Shown here: in pieces, positions 1 through 7,322 of the stretch
Layout: each line of letters starts with the position of its first letter
Numbering within the stretch: the stretch's first letter is position 1
From: Burkholderiales bacterium
GTDB taxonomy: Bacteria; Pseudomonadota; Gammaproteobacteria; Burkholderiales; SG8-39
DNA length: 15,326 nucleotides
Direction: 5' to 3'
Assembly (NCBI GenBank): GCA_020846575.1
Contig: JADLDQ010000318.1
Span: 1 to 15,326 of the forward strand
Notes under the pieces: model-generated
Databases searched by the model: none
What the model was told of the DNA's origin: nothing
What the model saw: only the letters and a program-made list of their open reading frames with translations
Made by a program: the position numbers and the translations under genes

Positions 1-375
1 CGAGAAGGTGAACAGCGAAATGTAGGAGAAGAATCTCTGGTAGCCGGGGTCCTCGGCCATGTAGCCGACGGTGTACACGTGCACCATCAGGGATACGAAG
101 GTCACCACCACCATCATCAGGGCGGAGAGCCTGTCGATCAGGAAGCCGACCTGGAAACTGACGCCGCCCGAAGCGAGCCAGGTGTAGACCGTGCCGTTGA
201 AGGTGCCGCCCTGCAGCACGTCCGCGAACACGTAGCAGGACCCGAAGAACGACACCGCCACGCCCAGGATGGTGACCCAGTGCGCGCCGGAACGACCGAT
301 CCCGCGACCGACCCGGCCCGCGGCGATCGCCGCCGCCAGGGGCGCGAGCGCGATGACCAGATAGAGCGTGCTCAC
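1..375 (-). CDS. nuoL: NADH-quinone oxidoreductase subunit L, N-terminal part (runs off window)
   Basis: NuoL is a large antiporter-like membrane subunit of complex I that takes part in proton translocation. Only the first 125 codons are present and the frame is open through base 1. I place the start at GTG 375-373, which begins MSTLYLVIALAPLAAAIAAG, a typical NuoL first membrane helix. Further on come a hydrophobic segment (HWVTILGVAVSFFGSCYVFA) and the conserved run GFLIDRLSALMMVVVTFVS followed by HVYTVGYMAEDPGYQRFFSY, which is diagnostic for the family. No in-frame ATG fits upstream, and there is no convincing ribosome binding site before the GTG, so the start is the least certain part. 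It follows nuoK after a 160-base gap and is the last gene of the window. Confidence 0.93.
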   Translation of the reverse strand, partial: MSTLYLVIALAPLAAAIAAGRVGRGIGRSGAHWVTILGVAVSFFGSCYVFADVLQGGTFNGTVYTWLASGGVSFQVGFLIDRLSALMMVVVTFVSLMVHVYTVGYMAEDPGYQRFFSYISLFTFS

Positions 376-535
376 CGCCGTCCGGCCCGGCCGCCGGCGG
401 GCGTGCAGTTCGTCGTTCTTGTTCCCATCTTCATCCGAAAACCTTCACCTGTTTCCAGTCCTCGCCTCCCCGGGCGCGCCGCGCCGGCAGCCGCGTCGCC
501 GCCGGCGCCCGGTTTCGGGCCCGGCCCCGCGCACG
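376..535 (-). other. nuoK-nuoL spacer with a strong GC hairpin
   Basis: This is a 160-base gap, the longest within the nuo operon shown. On the minus strand a stem-loop at 525-501 has two 5-bp perfect arms (GCCGG/CCGGC outside, GCCCG/CGGGC inside), one bulged G and an AAAC loop. It starts about 10 bases after the nuoK stop. No T-run follows, so it does not look like a standard Rho-independent terminator. It could be an mRNA stability or processing element, or a chance product of high GC. The rest of the gap holds further GC-rich partial palindromes and no supportable gene. Confidence 0.4.
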
Positions 536-841
536 CTAACCCTTGAGGCTGTCGAGGTCCTCCACGTTGATGGTGCCGAGGTTGCGGAACAGCACCACCA
601 GGATCGCCAGCCCGATGGCCGATTCCGCGGCGGCCACCGTGAGTATGAAGAACACGAACACCTGCCCGGCGAGATCGCCCAGGTAGTGCGAGAAAGCGAT
701 GAAGTTGAGGTTCACCGCCAGAAGCATCAGCTCGATCGCCATCAGCAGGATGATGACGTTCTTGCGGTTGAGGAAGATTCCCACGACGCTGATCGCGAAC
801 ACAAGCGCGCCGAGCAGCAGGTAATGCGGCAGTGACACCAA
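536..841 (-). CDS. nuoK: NADH-quinone oxidoreductase subunit K
   Basis: NuoK is a small membrane subunit of complex I (homologous to MrpC) in the proton-translocating arm. The product is 101 residues, the usual family length, with three membrane helices. It carries the two conserved buried glutamates: Glu37 in LLMAIELML and Glu73 in AAAESAIGLAI, matching E. coli Glu36 and Glu72. The start is taken as TTG at 841-839, preceded by AGGA with 8 bases of spacing; the next codon is GTG (838-836), a close alternative. No ATG is usable near the N-terminus. The gene ends with TAG and sits 56 bases after nuoJ. Confidence 0.96.
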   Translation of the reverse strand: MVSLPHYLLLGALVFAISVVGIFLNRKNVIILLMAIELMLLAVNLNFIAFSHYLGDLAGQVFVFFILTVAAAESAIGLAILVVLFRNLGTINVEDLDSLKG

Positions 842-881
842 GAGAGGTTTCCTTCCCGTTCCGTCCTGTGCGTTTGCGCGC

Positions 882-896
882 CGGGCTCAGCGCCCG
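882..896 (-). other. small stem-loop after nuoJ stop
   Basis: On the minus strand CGGGC and GCCCG form a perfect 5-bp stem with a 5-base loop, starting one base after the nuoJ TAG. There is no T-run, and a stem this short is expected fairly often by chance at this GC content. It is recorded mainly because the nuoK-nuoL gap also holds a stem close to the upstream stop codon. Confidence 0.25.
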
Positions 897-897
897 C

Positions 898-1497
898 CTA
901 GTCCTGCTTCTCGGCCGGCATCGAGACCAGCCGCACGCGCTCGGCCCGCTTCGCACGCAGCTGCGTCGATGCCTTCTGGTACTTCGTGTCCTTGCGCTTG
1001 CGCATGGTCAGCGCGATCGCCGCGATCATCGCCACCAGCAGCACCACGGCCGCCAGCTCGAACGGGAATACGTAGTCGGTGTAGAGCACCCGTCCCAGTT
1101 CGCGGGTGTTGCTCGCCTGCGCCGCGCCCGTCTGCGGCGCTTCGCCGGCATCTCCGAAGTGGCGCATGATGATCAGCACCATCTCGACCACGATCAGCAG
1201 CCCCACCGTCGCGCCCAGCGGCAGGTAGCTCCAGAATCCCTGCCGCAGCCGGTCGAGATTGATGTCGAGCATCATCACCACGAACAGGAACAGCACCATC
1301 ACCGCGCCCACGTAGACGAGCACCAGCGCGATGGCGAGAAACTCCGCGCGCAGCAGCAGCCAGATCGCCGAGGAGGTGAAGAACGCAAGCACCAGGAACA
1401 GCGCCGAGTGCACCGGGTTACGGGCGGTGATCACGCGCAGCGCCGCGATCACCAGGATCGAGGCGAACAGGTAGAAGACCACCGTCTCGAAGTTCAT
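898..1497 (-). CDS. nuoJ: NADH-quinone oxidoreductase subunit J
   Basis: NuoJ is a membrane subunit of complex I lying between the quinone module and the antiporter-like subunits. The product is 199 residues from ATG 1497-1495 to TAG. It shows about five hydrophobic segments, including the characteristic YVGAVMVLFLFVVMMLDI stretch (third helix) with the pi-bulge region seen in the family, and a C-terminal helix (FELAAVVLLVAMIAAIAL). The tail is strongly basic and charged (RKRKDTKYQKASTQLRAKR), as usual for proteobacterial NuoJ. The ribosome binding site is weak. It follows nuoI after 66 bases, the first real gap in the operon after a chain of overlapping genes. Confidence 0.96.
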   Translation of the reverse strand: MNFETVVFYLFASILVIAALRVITARNPVHSALFLVLAFFTSSAIWLLLRAEFLAIALVLVYVGAVMVLFLFVVMMLDINLDRLRQGFWSYLPLGATVGLLIVVEMVLIIMRHFGDAGEAPQTGAAQASNTRELGRVLYTDYVFPFELAAVVLLVAMIAAIALTMRKRKDTKYQKASTQLRAKRAERVRLVSMPAEKQD

Positions 1498-1563
1498 GTC
1501 GCGCAGCCCGTCATCCGCATCGCGTGATCGCGCACCGCATCGGTCCCCGTAGCGCCGCCCGGC

Positions 1564-2052
1564 TCACCGGTATGCCGCGTCCTGCGCGCGGGCACGGGCG
1601 ATGTGTTCCTCGTAGCGCTCGCCCACCGCGAGCAGCATTTCCTTGGTGAAATACAGGTCGCCGCGCTTTTCGCCGTGGAACTCGAATATCCCGGTCTCCA
1701 CGATGGAGTCGACCGGGCAGGATTCCTCGCAGAAGCCGCAGAAGATGCACTTGGTCATGTCGATGTCGTAACGCGTCGTGCGCCGGGTGCCGTCGGCGCG
1801 TTCGGCCGTCTGGATGGTGATCGCCAGCGCCGGACAGACGGCCTCGCACAGCTTGCAGCCGATGCAGCGCTCCTCGCCGTTCGGGTAGCGGCGCAGCGCG
1901 TGCAGGCCGCGGAAGCGCGGGCTCAACGGGGTCTTCTCCTCGGGATACTGGTCGGTGATCTTGCGCGCGAACATGTACCGCCCTGTCAGAGCCAGCCCCT
2001 TCAGCAGCTCCAGCAGCAGGAAGGTCCGCAGCAGGTCCTTGAGCCGCTCCAT
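1564..2052 (-). CDS. nuoI: NADH-quinone oxidoreductase subunit I (8Fe ferredoxin)
   Basis: NuoI carries clusters N6a and N6b and passes electrons from the NADH module toward NuoB. The product is 162 residues with two complete 4Fe-4S motifs: Cys63, 66, 69, 73 (CIGCKLCEAVCP) and Cys102, 105, 108, 112 (CIFCGFCEESCP). The conserved PRFRGLHALRRYPNGEERC lead-in is present. ATG 2052-2050 overlaps the nuoH TGA as ATGA, so translation is probably coupled. The same frame stays open further upstream inside nuoH, but that extension is out-of-frame shadow and unlike any NuoI. No residue expected for function is missing. Confidence 0.98.
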   Translation of the reverse strand: MERLKDLLRTFLLLELLKGLALTGRYMFARKITDQYPEEKTPLSPRFRGLHALRRYPNGEERCIGCKLCEAVCPALAITIQTAERADGTRRTTRYDIDMTKCIFCGFCEESCPVDSIVETGIFEFHGEKRGDLYFTKEMLLAVGERYEEHIARARAQDAAYR

Positions 2053-3164
2053 CAACGCACCCCGGGAGTGAATATGTTCAGCGGCGACTGCATCCAGGCC
2101 GCGATGAACACCAGCCACACCAGCGTGACTGGAATGAAGACCTTCCATCCGAGCCGCATGATCTGGTCGTACCGGTAGCGGGGGAACGTGGCTCGAAACC
2201 ACAGGAACATCGAGACGATGATGAAGACCTTGATCAGCAGCCAGCCGAAGGGCGGTATCCAGGTGAACGGCGCGAAGCCGAGCGGCGCCGCCCAGCCGCC
2301 GAAGAACATGATCGCCGTCAGGGTGGAAATCAGGATCATGTTCGCGTATTCCGCGAGGAAGAACAGCGCGAACGCCATCCCGGAGTACTCGACCATGTGC
2401 CCGGCCACGATCTCCGACTCGCCCTCGACCACGTCGAACGGGGAGCGGTTGGTTTCGGCCACGCCCGCGATGAAGTACACCAGCATCATCGGCAGCAGCG
2501 GCAGCCAGTTCCAGGACAGGAAGCTGGCGCCGGCCTGGGCGAACGCGCCCCGGTTCTGCGCGTGGACGATCTCCGAGAGATTGAGGCTGCCCGAGACCAT
2601 GAGCACCACCACCAGCGCGAATCCCATGGCGATCTCGTAGGCGATGATCTGCGCCGCCGAGCGCATCGCGCCGAGGAAGGCGTACTTGGAGTTGGAAGCC
2701 CAGCCCGCGATGATGACCCCGTAGACTCCCAGCGAGGTCATCGCCGCGAGGTACAGCAGCCCCGCGTTGATGTCCGCGATCACCACCTCCGGCGCGAACG
2801 GAATCACCGCCCACGCCGCCAGCGCCGGCGTGATGGCGGCGACCGGCGCCAGCACGAACAGCGCCTTGTTCGAACCCGACGGGACGATGATCTCCTTCAG
2901 GAACAGCTTGATCCCGTCGGCGATCGGCTGCAGCAGGCCCAGCGGACCCACCCGGTTGGGTCCGAGACGGATCTGCATCCAGCCGATCCTCTTTCGTTCC
3001 CACAGGGTAAGGTAGGCGACCGCGCCCATCAGCGGCGCGACCACGCAGGCGATCAGCACGAGCGTGCGCACCAGAACGTACAGGTTCGAGCCCCACTCGG
3101 CTCCGAACCAGTCCTGGGAGAACCCCAGCGCCTGCCTTTGCAGCGAGTCGAGCAGTTCGCTCAA
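2052..3164 (-). CDS. nuoH: NADH-quinone oxidoreductase subunit H
   Basis: NuoH is the membrane subunit that forms much of the quinone-access cavity at the base of the complex I peripheral arm. The product is 370 residues with about eight membrane helices. Family signatures are clear: ERKRIGWMQIRLGPNRVGP (about residues 56-74), SLGVYGVIIAGWASNSKYAF, and AETNRSPFDVVEGESEIVAG with HMVEYSGMAFALFFLAEY after it. The only sensible start is TTG at 3164-3162, which overlaps the nuoG stop as TTGA. It has a GGAGG ribosome binding site 7 bases upstream. The next in-frame Met would delete the first helix. Its translation is likely coupled to nuoG, which matters because nuoG carries a premature stop. Confidence 0.97.
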   Translation of the reverse strand: MSELLDSLQRQALGFSQDWFGAEWGSNLYVLVRTLVLIACVVAPLMGAVAYLTLWERKRIGWMQIRLGPNRVGPLGLLQPIADGIKLFLKEIIVPSGSNKALFVLAPVAAITPALAAWAVIPFAPEVVIADINAGLLYLAAMTSLGVYGVIIAGWASNSKYAFLGAMRSAAQIIAYEIAMGFALVVVLMVSGSLNLSEIVHAQNRGAFAQAGASFLSWNWLPLLPMMLVYFIAGVAETNRSPFDVVEGESEIVAGHMVEYSGMAFALFFLAEYANMILISTLTAIMFFGGWAAPLGFAPFTWIPPFGWLLIKVFIIVSMFLWFRATFPRYRYDQIMRLGWKVFIPVTLVWLVFIAAWMQSPLNIFTPGVR

Positions 3165-4018
3165 GGAGCGGCCTCCAGGTCGATCTCGGCGAACATCGCG
3201 CCCAGCGACGCGCTCAAGGCATGCGCGGCGGCGATGCGCCCGCAGCCCGGCGGCACGCCGGTGTCGGCCGCGGCCTCGAGCAGCGCCTCGCCGCCGCCCT
3301 GGCGCACGCGCACCCTGCGGCCCGACTGGATCCCCAGAGCGGACAGCGTGTCCGGATGCACCCGCGCGACCGGCGGCTGCGCGTCGCGCGTGCGTTGCAG
3401 CGCCGCGGCGCGGCGCACGATGGCATCGCTGCGGTAGACCGGCACGTCAGCCACGCGCTGCAAGCCCGCGCCCGCCGGCGCCGGCGCCACCTGGTCGCCG
3501 CGCACCGCGTTGTCCAGCCGCGGCGCGATCGACCCGGCCGGGCAGGCCTCGTCGCGCACCGCCTCGCTCGTGTCGTACTCGAAGCCCGGCACCGCCGCGA
3601 GATTACCCAGCACCCGCAGCACCTTCCACGCCGGCCGCGACTGCGCGAACGGGCGCACCGCCGGGTTGAAACTCTGGAGCCGCCCTTCGGTGCTGACGAA
3701 ACTGCCGGCGGTTTCGGTGAAAGGCACCACCGGAAGCAGGACATCGGCGTACTCGGTGGCGCGGCCCCGGTAGGCGCCGAGCGAGACCACGCACCCGGCG
3801 GTATCCAGGGCGCGCAGGGCGAGCTGCGGGTCGTGGCAGTCGAACTCCGGTTCGACGTTGAGCAGCAGGTAGGCGTTGCGCGGCGCCTCGAGCATCGCCC
3901 GCGCGTCCAACCCGGCCCTGTCCCGGGCACGGGGCCAGCACTGCGCGAGGTAGCCCCCGACGCTGTTCGCCGCCTCGCCGAGGAAGCCGAACCGCGCACC
4001 GCTGATGCGGCCGAGCAT
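3161..4018 (-). CDS. nuoG: NuoG C-terminal portion downstream of the stop
   Basis: This is the remaining part of the molybdopterin-like domain of NuoG, in the same frame as the N-terminal piece. The open frame begins immediately after the TAA at 4201, but the first ATG, GTG or TTG codon is ATG 4018-4016 (MLGRISGARFGFLGEAANSV), 184 bases after the stop, giving 285 residues. I see no clear ribosome binding site before it and it lies inside a conserved domain. It is therefore more likely a cut-off fragment than an independent gene. It contains the PFTETAGSFVSTEGR region (conserved in the family) and a C-terminal beta-rich part near VHPDTLSALGIQSGRRVRVR. The frame shows no other stop or sign of decay. 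Confidence 0.6.
   Translation of the reverse strand: MLGRISGARFGFLGEAANSVGGYLAQCWPRARDRAGLDARAMLEAPRNAYLLLNVEPEFDCHDPQLALRALDTAGCVVSLGAYRGRATEYADVLLPVVPFTETAGSFVSTEGRLQSFNPAVRPFAQSRPAWKVLRVLGNLAAVPGFEYDTSEAVRDEACPAGSIAPRLDNAVRGDQVAPAPAGAGLQRVADVPVYRSDAIVRRAAALQRTRDAQPPVARVHPDTLSALGIQSGRRVRVRQGGGEALLEAAADTGVPPGCGRIAAAHALSASLGAMFAEIDLEAAP
3172..3176 (-). promoter_or_regulatory. ribosome binding site deciding the nuoH TTG start
   Basis: GGAGG on the minus strand lies 7 bases before TTG 3164-3162, inside the last codons of nuoG. It is the best Shine-Dalgarno match I found in the nuo cluster and supports the TTG codon as the nuoH start. Confidence 0.7.
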
Positions 4019-4201
4019 CTGCGCGAGGCGGTGCAGGCGCGCGCCCTGCGGATGGTGCTGGGAGCTGTTGCCGAGGAATATCGCGGCGCGCTCGCCCGAG
4101 ACCAGACTGGCGGCGATCGCCCTGGCGGCCTCGCTCGGCCGCAGCGGCTCCAGCGCGGGCGGCGCCGGCTGCCCGCGCGCTTCGGCGGCCGCCTGGACGA
4201 C

Positions 4202-5518
4202 TTAGGCGAGAGCTCCCACCAGCGCCGAGGGTCCCACCATCCAGCGGTTCTGGAGCCTGACCAGCGGATCGTCTCCGGCCACGTGCAGCAGGTTCACCTG
4301 CTGGCCGCGCCGGGCGGCCTGCCGGAAGCGGTTGGCGAGCAGCGGCTGGTCCTTGCGCAGGAACGAGCCCACGATCAGCACCCGGTCCAGGGACTCGATC
4401 TCGCTCACCTTCATGCCCAGCCAGGGCGCCCCGGCGAGATCCGCGTCAGCCGAAAAGTCCCACTGGCGCAGGCGGAAATCGACGTTGTCGCTGCCCAGGC
4501 CGCGCGCCAGCTTCTGGACGAGGTAGAGTTCTTCCAGCGTCGAACCGGGACCCGCGAGCACGCCGATCGCAGCCCCGCCGTGCTTTTCGCTCACGGCGCG
4601 AAACAGGCGCACCGTCTCCTCCAGCGCCGCCTGCCAGTCGACCTCGCGCAGCGCCCCGCCCTGCCGGATCATCGGCTGCGCCAGGCGATCGGGCGCGTTG
4701 AGCCCCTGGTAGGAGAAGCGGTCCCGGTCCGAGAGCCAGCACTCGTTGATCTCCTCGTTCTCCAGCTGCAGCACCCGCATCACCCGGTCCCCCGCCGTCT
4801 GAACGATGAGGTTCGAGCCCAGCCCATCGTGCGGCGACACCGACTTGCGGCGGCTGAGTTCCCAGGGACGGGCGCTGTAGCGGAAGGGTTTGGAGGTGAG
4901 GGCCCCGACCGGGCACAGGTCGATCATGTTGCCCGAGAGCTCCGAATCCACCGTGCGTCCCACGAAGGCGACGATCTCGGCATGCTCGCCGCGCCCGATC
5001 ATCCCCAGTTCCATCACCCCGGCCACTTCCTGGCCGAAGCGGATGCAGCGGGTGCACTGGATGCAGCGGGTCATCTCCTCGGCGCCCACCAGCGGTCCGA
5101 TGTCCTTGTGCATGACCACCCGCTTGGGTTCGCCGTAGCGCGAGGCGCTCTGCCCGTAGCCGACGGCGAGATCCTGCAGCTGGCACTCGCCGCCCTGGTC
5201 GCAGATGGGACAGTCGAGCGGGTGGTTGATGAGCAGGAACTCCATCACGCCGTTCTGCGCCTGCCTGGCCGCATCGGAGTGAGTCCAGACCTTCATGCCG
5301 TCGGTCACCGGCGTGGCGCACGCCGGCAGCGGCTTGGGCGCCTTCTCGACCTGGACCAGGCACATGCGGCAGTTGGCGGCGATCGACAGCTTCCTGTGGT
5401 AGCAGAAGTGCGGCACGTAGATGCCCAGGCGGTTCGCCGCCTCCATCACCATGGTCCCGTGCGGCACTTCGACCGAGCGGCCGTCCACTTCGACCGTGAG
5501 CATACCCGGGGTGCTCAT
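4202..5518 (-). CDS. nuoG: NuoG N-terminal portion (Fe-S domains and start of molybdopterin-like domain)
   Basis: This 438-residue product is what would be made if the TAA is real. It holds all the iron-sulfur ligands of NuoG: Cys39, 50, 53, 67 (2Fe-2S, N1b); His99, Cys103, 106, 112 (4Fe-4S with a histidine ligand, N5); and Cys152, 155, 158, 202 (4Fe-4S, N4). I see no extra cysteine motif for the N7 cluster present in some species. From about residue 220 it enters the molybdopterin-oxidoreductase-like domain, which has no catalytic role in NuoG but is structural, and it stops partway through. ATG 5518-5516 overlaps the nuoF TGA as ATGA. A second Met at codon 6 is an alternative start. Loss of the C-terminal 45 per cent would be expected to destabilise NuoG, though electron-carrying residues are intact. 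Confidence 0.9.
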   Translation of the reverse strand: MSTPGMLTVEVDGRSVEVPHGTMVMEAANRLGIYVPHFCYHRKLSIAANCRMCLVQVEKAPKPLPACATPVTDGMKVWTHSDAARQAQNGVMEFLLINHPLDCPICDQGGECQLQDLAVGYGQSASRYGEPKRVVMHKDIGPLVGAEEMTRCIQCTRCIRFGQEVAGVMELGMIGRGEHAEIVAFVGRTVDSELSGNMIDLCPVGALTSKPFRYSARPWELSRRKSVSPHDGLGSNLIVQTAGDRVMRVLQLENEEINECWLSDRDRFSYQGLNAPDRLAQPMIRQGGALREVDWQAALEETVRLFRAVSEKHGGAAIGVLAGPGSTLEELYLVQKLARGLGSDNVDFRLRQWDFSADADLAGAPWLGMKVSEIESLDRVLIVGSFLRKDQPLLANRFRQAARRGQQVNLLHVAGDDPLVRLQNRWMVGPSALVGALA

Positions 5519-6852
5519 GCAGCCGCCTTGTCCCTTGCCGCGCCGCGCTCCCCGACCATGCAGCGCTTGTGTTCGATATGGTGGGCGAACTCCTCGCGGA
5601 AATGCTGGATGAAGCTCTTCACGGGGATCGCGGCCGCGTCGCCGAGGGCGCAGATGGTCCGCCCGGCGATGTTGTCGGATACGCTCACCAGGGTATCGAG
5701 GTCCTCGGTGCGGCCGCGCCCGGTCTCGATCCGGTGGACCATCCGGTACAGCCACCCGGTTCCCTCGCGGCAGGGCGTGCACTGGCCGCAGGATTCCTCG
5801 AAGTAGAAGTACGACAGCCGCTCCAGGCACCTCACCATGCAGCGCGTCTCATCCATCACGATCACGGCGCCCGAGCCGAGCATGGAACCCGCCTTGGCGA
5901 TCGAGTCGTAGTCCATGTCGGTCTTCATCATCACTTCGCCCGGCAGAACCGGCATCGACGATCCGCCGGGGATGACCGCCTTGATGCGCCGCCCGCCGCG
6001 CATTCCGCCGGCCATCTCCAGCAGAGCCGCGAACGGCGTGCCCAGCCTGACCTCGTAGTTGCCCGGCCGCGCGACGTCGCCGGACATCGAGAAGATCTTG
6101 GTCCCGCCGTTGTTGGGCCGGCCCAGATCCAGGTACGCGGCGCCCCCGTTCAGCACGATCCAGGGCACGGCCGCGAAGGTCTCGGTGTTGTTGACGGTGG
6201 TGGGTTTGCCGTACAGGCCGAAGCTTGCCGGGAAAGGGGGTTTGAACCGCGGCTGGCCCTTCTTGCCCTCGATGGACTCGAGCAGCGCGGTCTCCTCGCC
6301 GCAGATGTAGGCGCCGTAGCCGTGGTGGGCGTGCAGCTGGAAGGAGAAATCGCCGCCGAGAATGCGGTCTCCGAGGTACCCGGCCGCGCGCGCCTCGGCG
6401 AGCGCCTCCTCGAAGCGCTCGTAGACGTCCCAGATCTCACCATGGATGTAGTTGTAGCCGACCGTGGCGCCCATCGCGTAGGCCCCGATGACCATGCCCT
6501 CGATCACGACGTGCGGGTTGTAGCGCAGGATGTCCCGGTCCTTGAAGGTCCCGGGCTCGCCCTCGTCGGAATTGCACACCACGTACTTCTGGCCGGGGAA
6601 CTGGCGCGGCATGAAACTCCACTTGAGCCCGGTGGGGAAGCCGGCGCCGCCGCGCCCCCTCAGAGCCGACTTCTTCACTTCCGCGATGAGCGCATCGGGT
6701 GCGATCTTCTCGGCGAAGATCTTCTTCAGGGCGCGGTAGCCGCCGCGCGCCTCATAGTCCGCCAGCCGCCAGTTGAGGCCGTCGACCCCCTTCATGATCT
6801 GCGCGTCGGGGCCGAAGACCAGCGGATCGAAGGGCGGATGGGCGGTGTTCAC
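5515..6852 (-). CDS. nuoF: NADH-quinone oxidoreductase subunit F (NADH/FMN-binding)
   Basis: NuoF binds NADH and FMN and is the electron entry point of complex I. The product is 445 residues. RGRGGAGFPTGLKW (65-78) is the glycine-rich FMN/NADH site, GYGAYICGEETALLESIEG (178-196) is a family signature, and Cys355, 358, 361 (ESCGQCTPCREG) with Cys401 bind the N3 4Fe-4S cluster. I choose GTG 6852-6850 (MNTAHPPFDPLVFGPDAQ): it overlaps the nuoE TGA as GTGA, with GGA about 7 bases upstream. The longer open frame reaching 7086 reads through nuoE in the wrong frame. Its TGA overlaps the nuoG ATG. Confidence 0.97.
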   Translation of the reverse strand: MNTAHPPFDPLVFGPDAQIMKGVDGLNWRLADYEARGGYRALKKIFAEKIAPDALIAEVKKSALRGRGGAGFPTGLKWSFMPRQFPGQKYVVCNSDEGEPGTFKDRDILRYNPHVVIEGMVIGAYAMGATVGYNYIHGEIWDVYERFEEALAEARAAGYLGDRILGGDFSFQLHAHHGYGAYICGEETALLESIEGKKGQPRFKPPFPASFGLYGKPTTVNNTETFAAVPWIVLNGGAAYLDLGRPNNGGTKIFSMSGDVARPGNYEVRLGTPFAALLEMAGGMRGGRRIKAVIPGGSSMPVLPGEVMMKTDMDYDSIAKAGSMLGSGAVIVMDETRCMVRCLERLSYFYFEESCGQCTPCREGTGWLYRMVHRIETGRGRTEDLDTLVSVSDNIAGRTICALGDAAAIPVKSFIQHFREEFAHHIEHKRCMVGERGAARDKAAA

Positions 6853-7322
6853 TTGAGTTCCGCCAGCAGCCGGTCGATCGCCTCGGGACTCATGAAGCTC
6901 GCCATGCGCTTGTTGTTGATCAGCATCACCGGCGCGTCGCCGCAGGCTCCGAAACACTCGCCCTCCTTCAGGGTGAAGCGTCCGTCGGGCGTGGTGCCGT
7001 TGAACTCCACCCCCAGGGTGCGCTTGAGGTGCTCGGCCGCCTCGACCGCCCCCGAGAGCGCACACGGCAGGTTGGTGCACACGCACAGCTTGTATCTCCC
7101 GGTCTTCTCCAGGTCGTACATGCCGTAGAAACTGGCCACCTCGTAGACCGCGACCGGCGGCATGCCGAGGTAGCCGGCCACGAAATCCATCACTTCGGTC
7201 GAGAGGTGGCCGTGCTCTTCCTGGGCTACCGCGAGCGCCGTCATGACCGCCGACTGGCGTTCCTGCGCCGGGTACTTGGCGATCGCCGCGTCGATCCTGG
7301 CGATTCCCTGGGCACTGATCAT
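6849..7322 (-). CDS. nuoE: NADH-quinone oxidoreductase subunit E (2Fe-2S, thioredoxin-like)
   Basis: NuoE carries the N1a 2Fe-2S cluster next to NuoF in the NADH module. The product is 157 residues. Its four cluster cysteines are Cys82 and 87 (CTNLPC) and Cys123 and 127 (GECFGACGDAP). The N-terminal helical part (about 1-75) contains EVASFYGMYDLEKTGRY, and the C-terminal part is a thioredoxin-like fold. The start ATG 7322-7320 shares one base with the nuoD stop (TGATG). The end overlaps the nuoF GTG start. Confidence 0.98.
   Translation of the reverse strand: MISAQGIARIDAAIAKYPAQERQSAVMTALAVAQEEHGHLSTEVMDFVAGYLGMPPVAVYEVASFYGMYDLEKTGRYKLCVCTNLPCALSGAVEAAEHLKRTLGVEFNGTTPDGRFTLKEGECFGACGDAPVMLINNKRMASFMSPEAIDRLLAELK

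Larger units (their letters stand above)
3161..5518 (-). pseudogene. nuoG: NADH-quinone oxidoreductase subunit G, interrupted by an in-frame TAA
   Basis: The full NuoG frame runs from ATG 5518-5516 to TGA 3163-3161 (785 sense-or-stop codons, a normal NuoG length), but codon 439 is TAA at 4204-4202. The codons on either side, ending SALVGALA and resuming VVQAAAEARGQ, stay in the same frame. Downstream sequence keeps family-like stretches such as ERAAIFLGNSSQHHPQ and PVVPFTETAGSFVSTEGRLQ. So the lesion is one nonsense codon and not a frameshift. A single-base origin from GAA, CAA or AAA is possible. It may be a true mutation, a mixed population or a base-call error. UAA is not the codon of selenocysteine or pyrrolysine, so known recoding does not explain it. 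The two halves are listed separately. Confidence 0.85.

Noticed and set aside
79..546. His-rich plus-strand frame near the window start (HHHHH run)
   Set aside because: The His run is the reverse complement of the Met/Val-rich helix of NuoL (repeated ATG/GTG codons), and the frame is not a gene.
4018..4201. Programmed frameshift or intron in nuoG
   Set aside because: The reading frame is identical on both sides of the TAA and no sequence is missing or inserted, so a simple nonsense codon is sufficient.
3221..5806. Open frame of 861 codons on the plus strand opposite nuoG
   Set aside because: It mirrors the GC-rich third positions of nuoG, is rich in Arg, His, Gln and Ala with no recognisable domain, and lies fully antisense to a well-supported gene.
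5569..7128. Open frame of 519 codons on the plus strand opposite nuoF and nuoE
   Set aside because: Same reason: antisense shadow of conserved genes, with low-complexity composition and no family motif.
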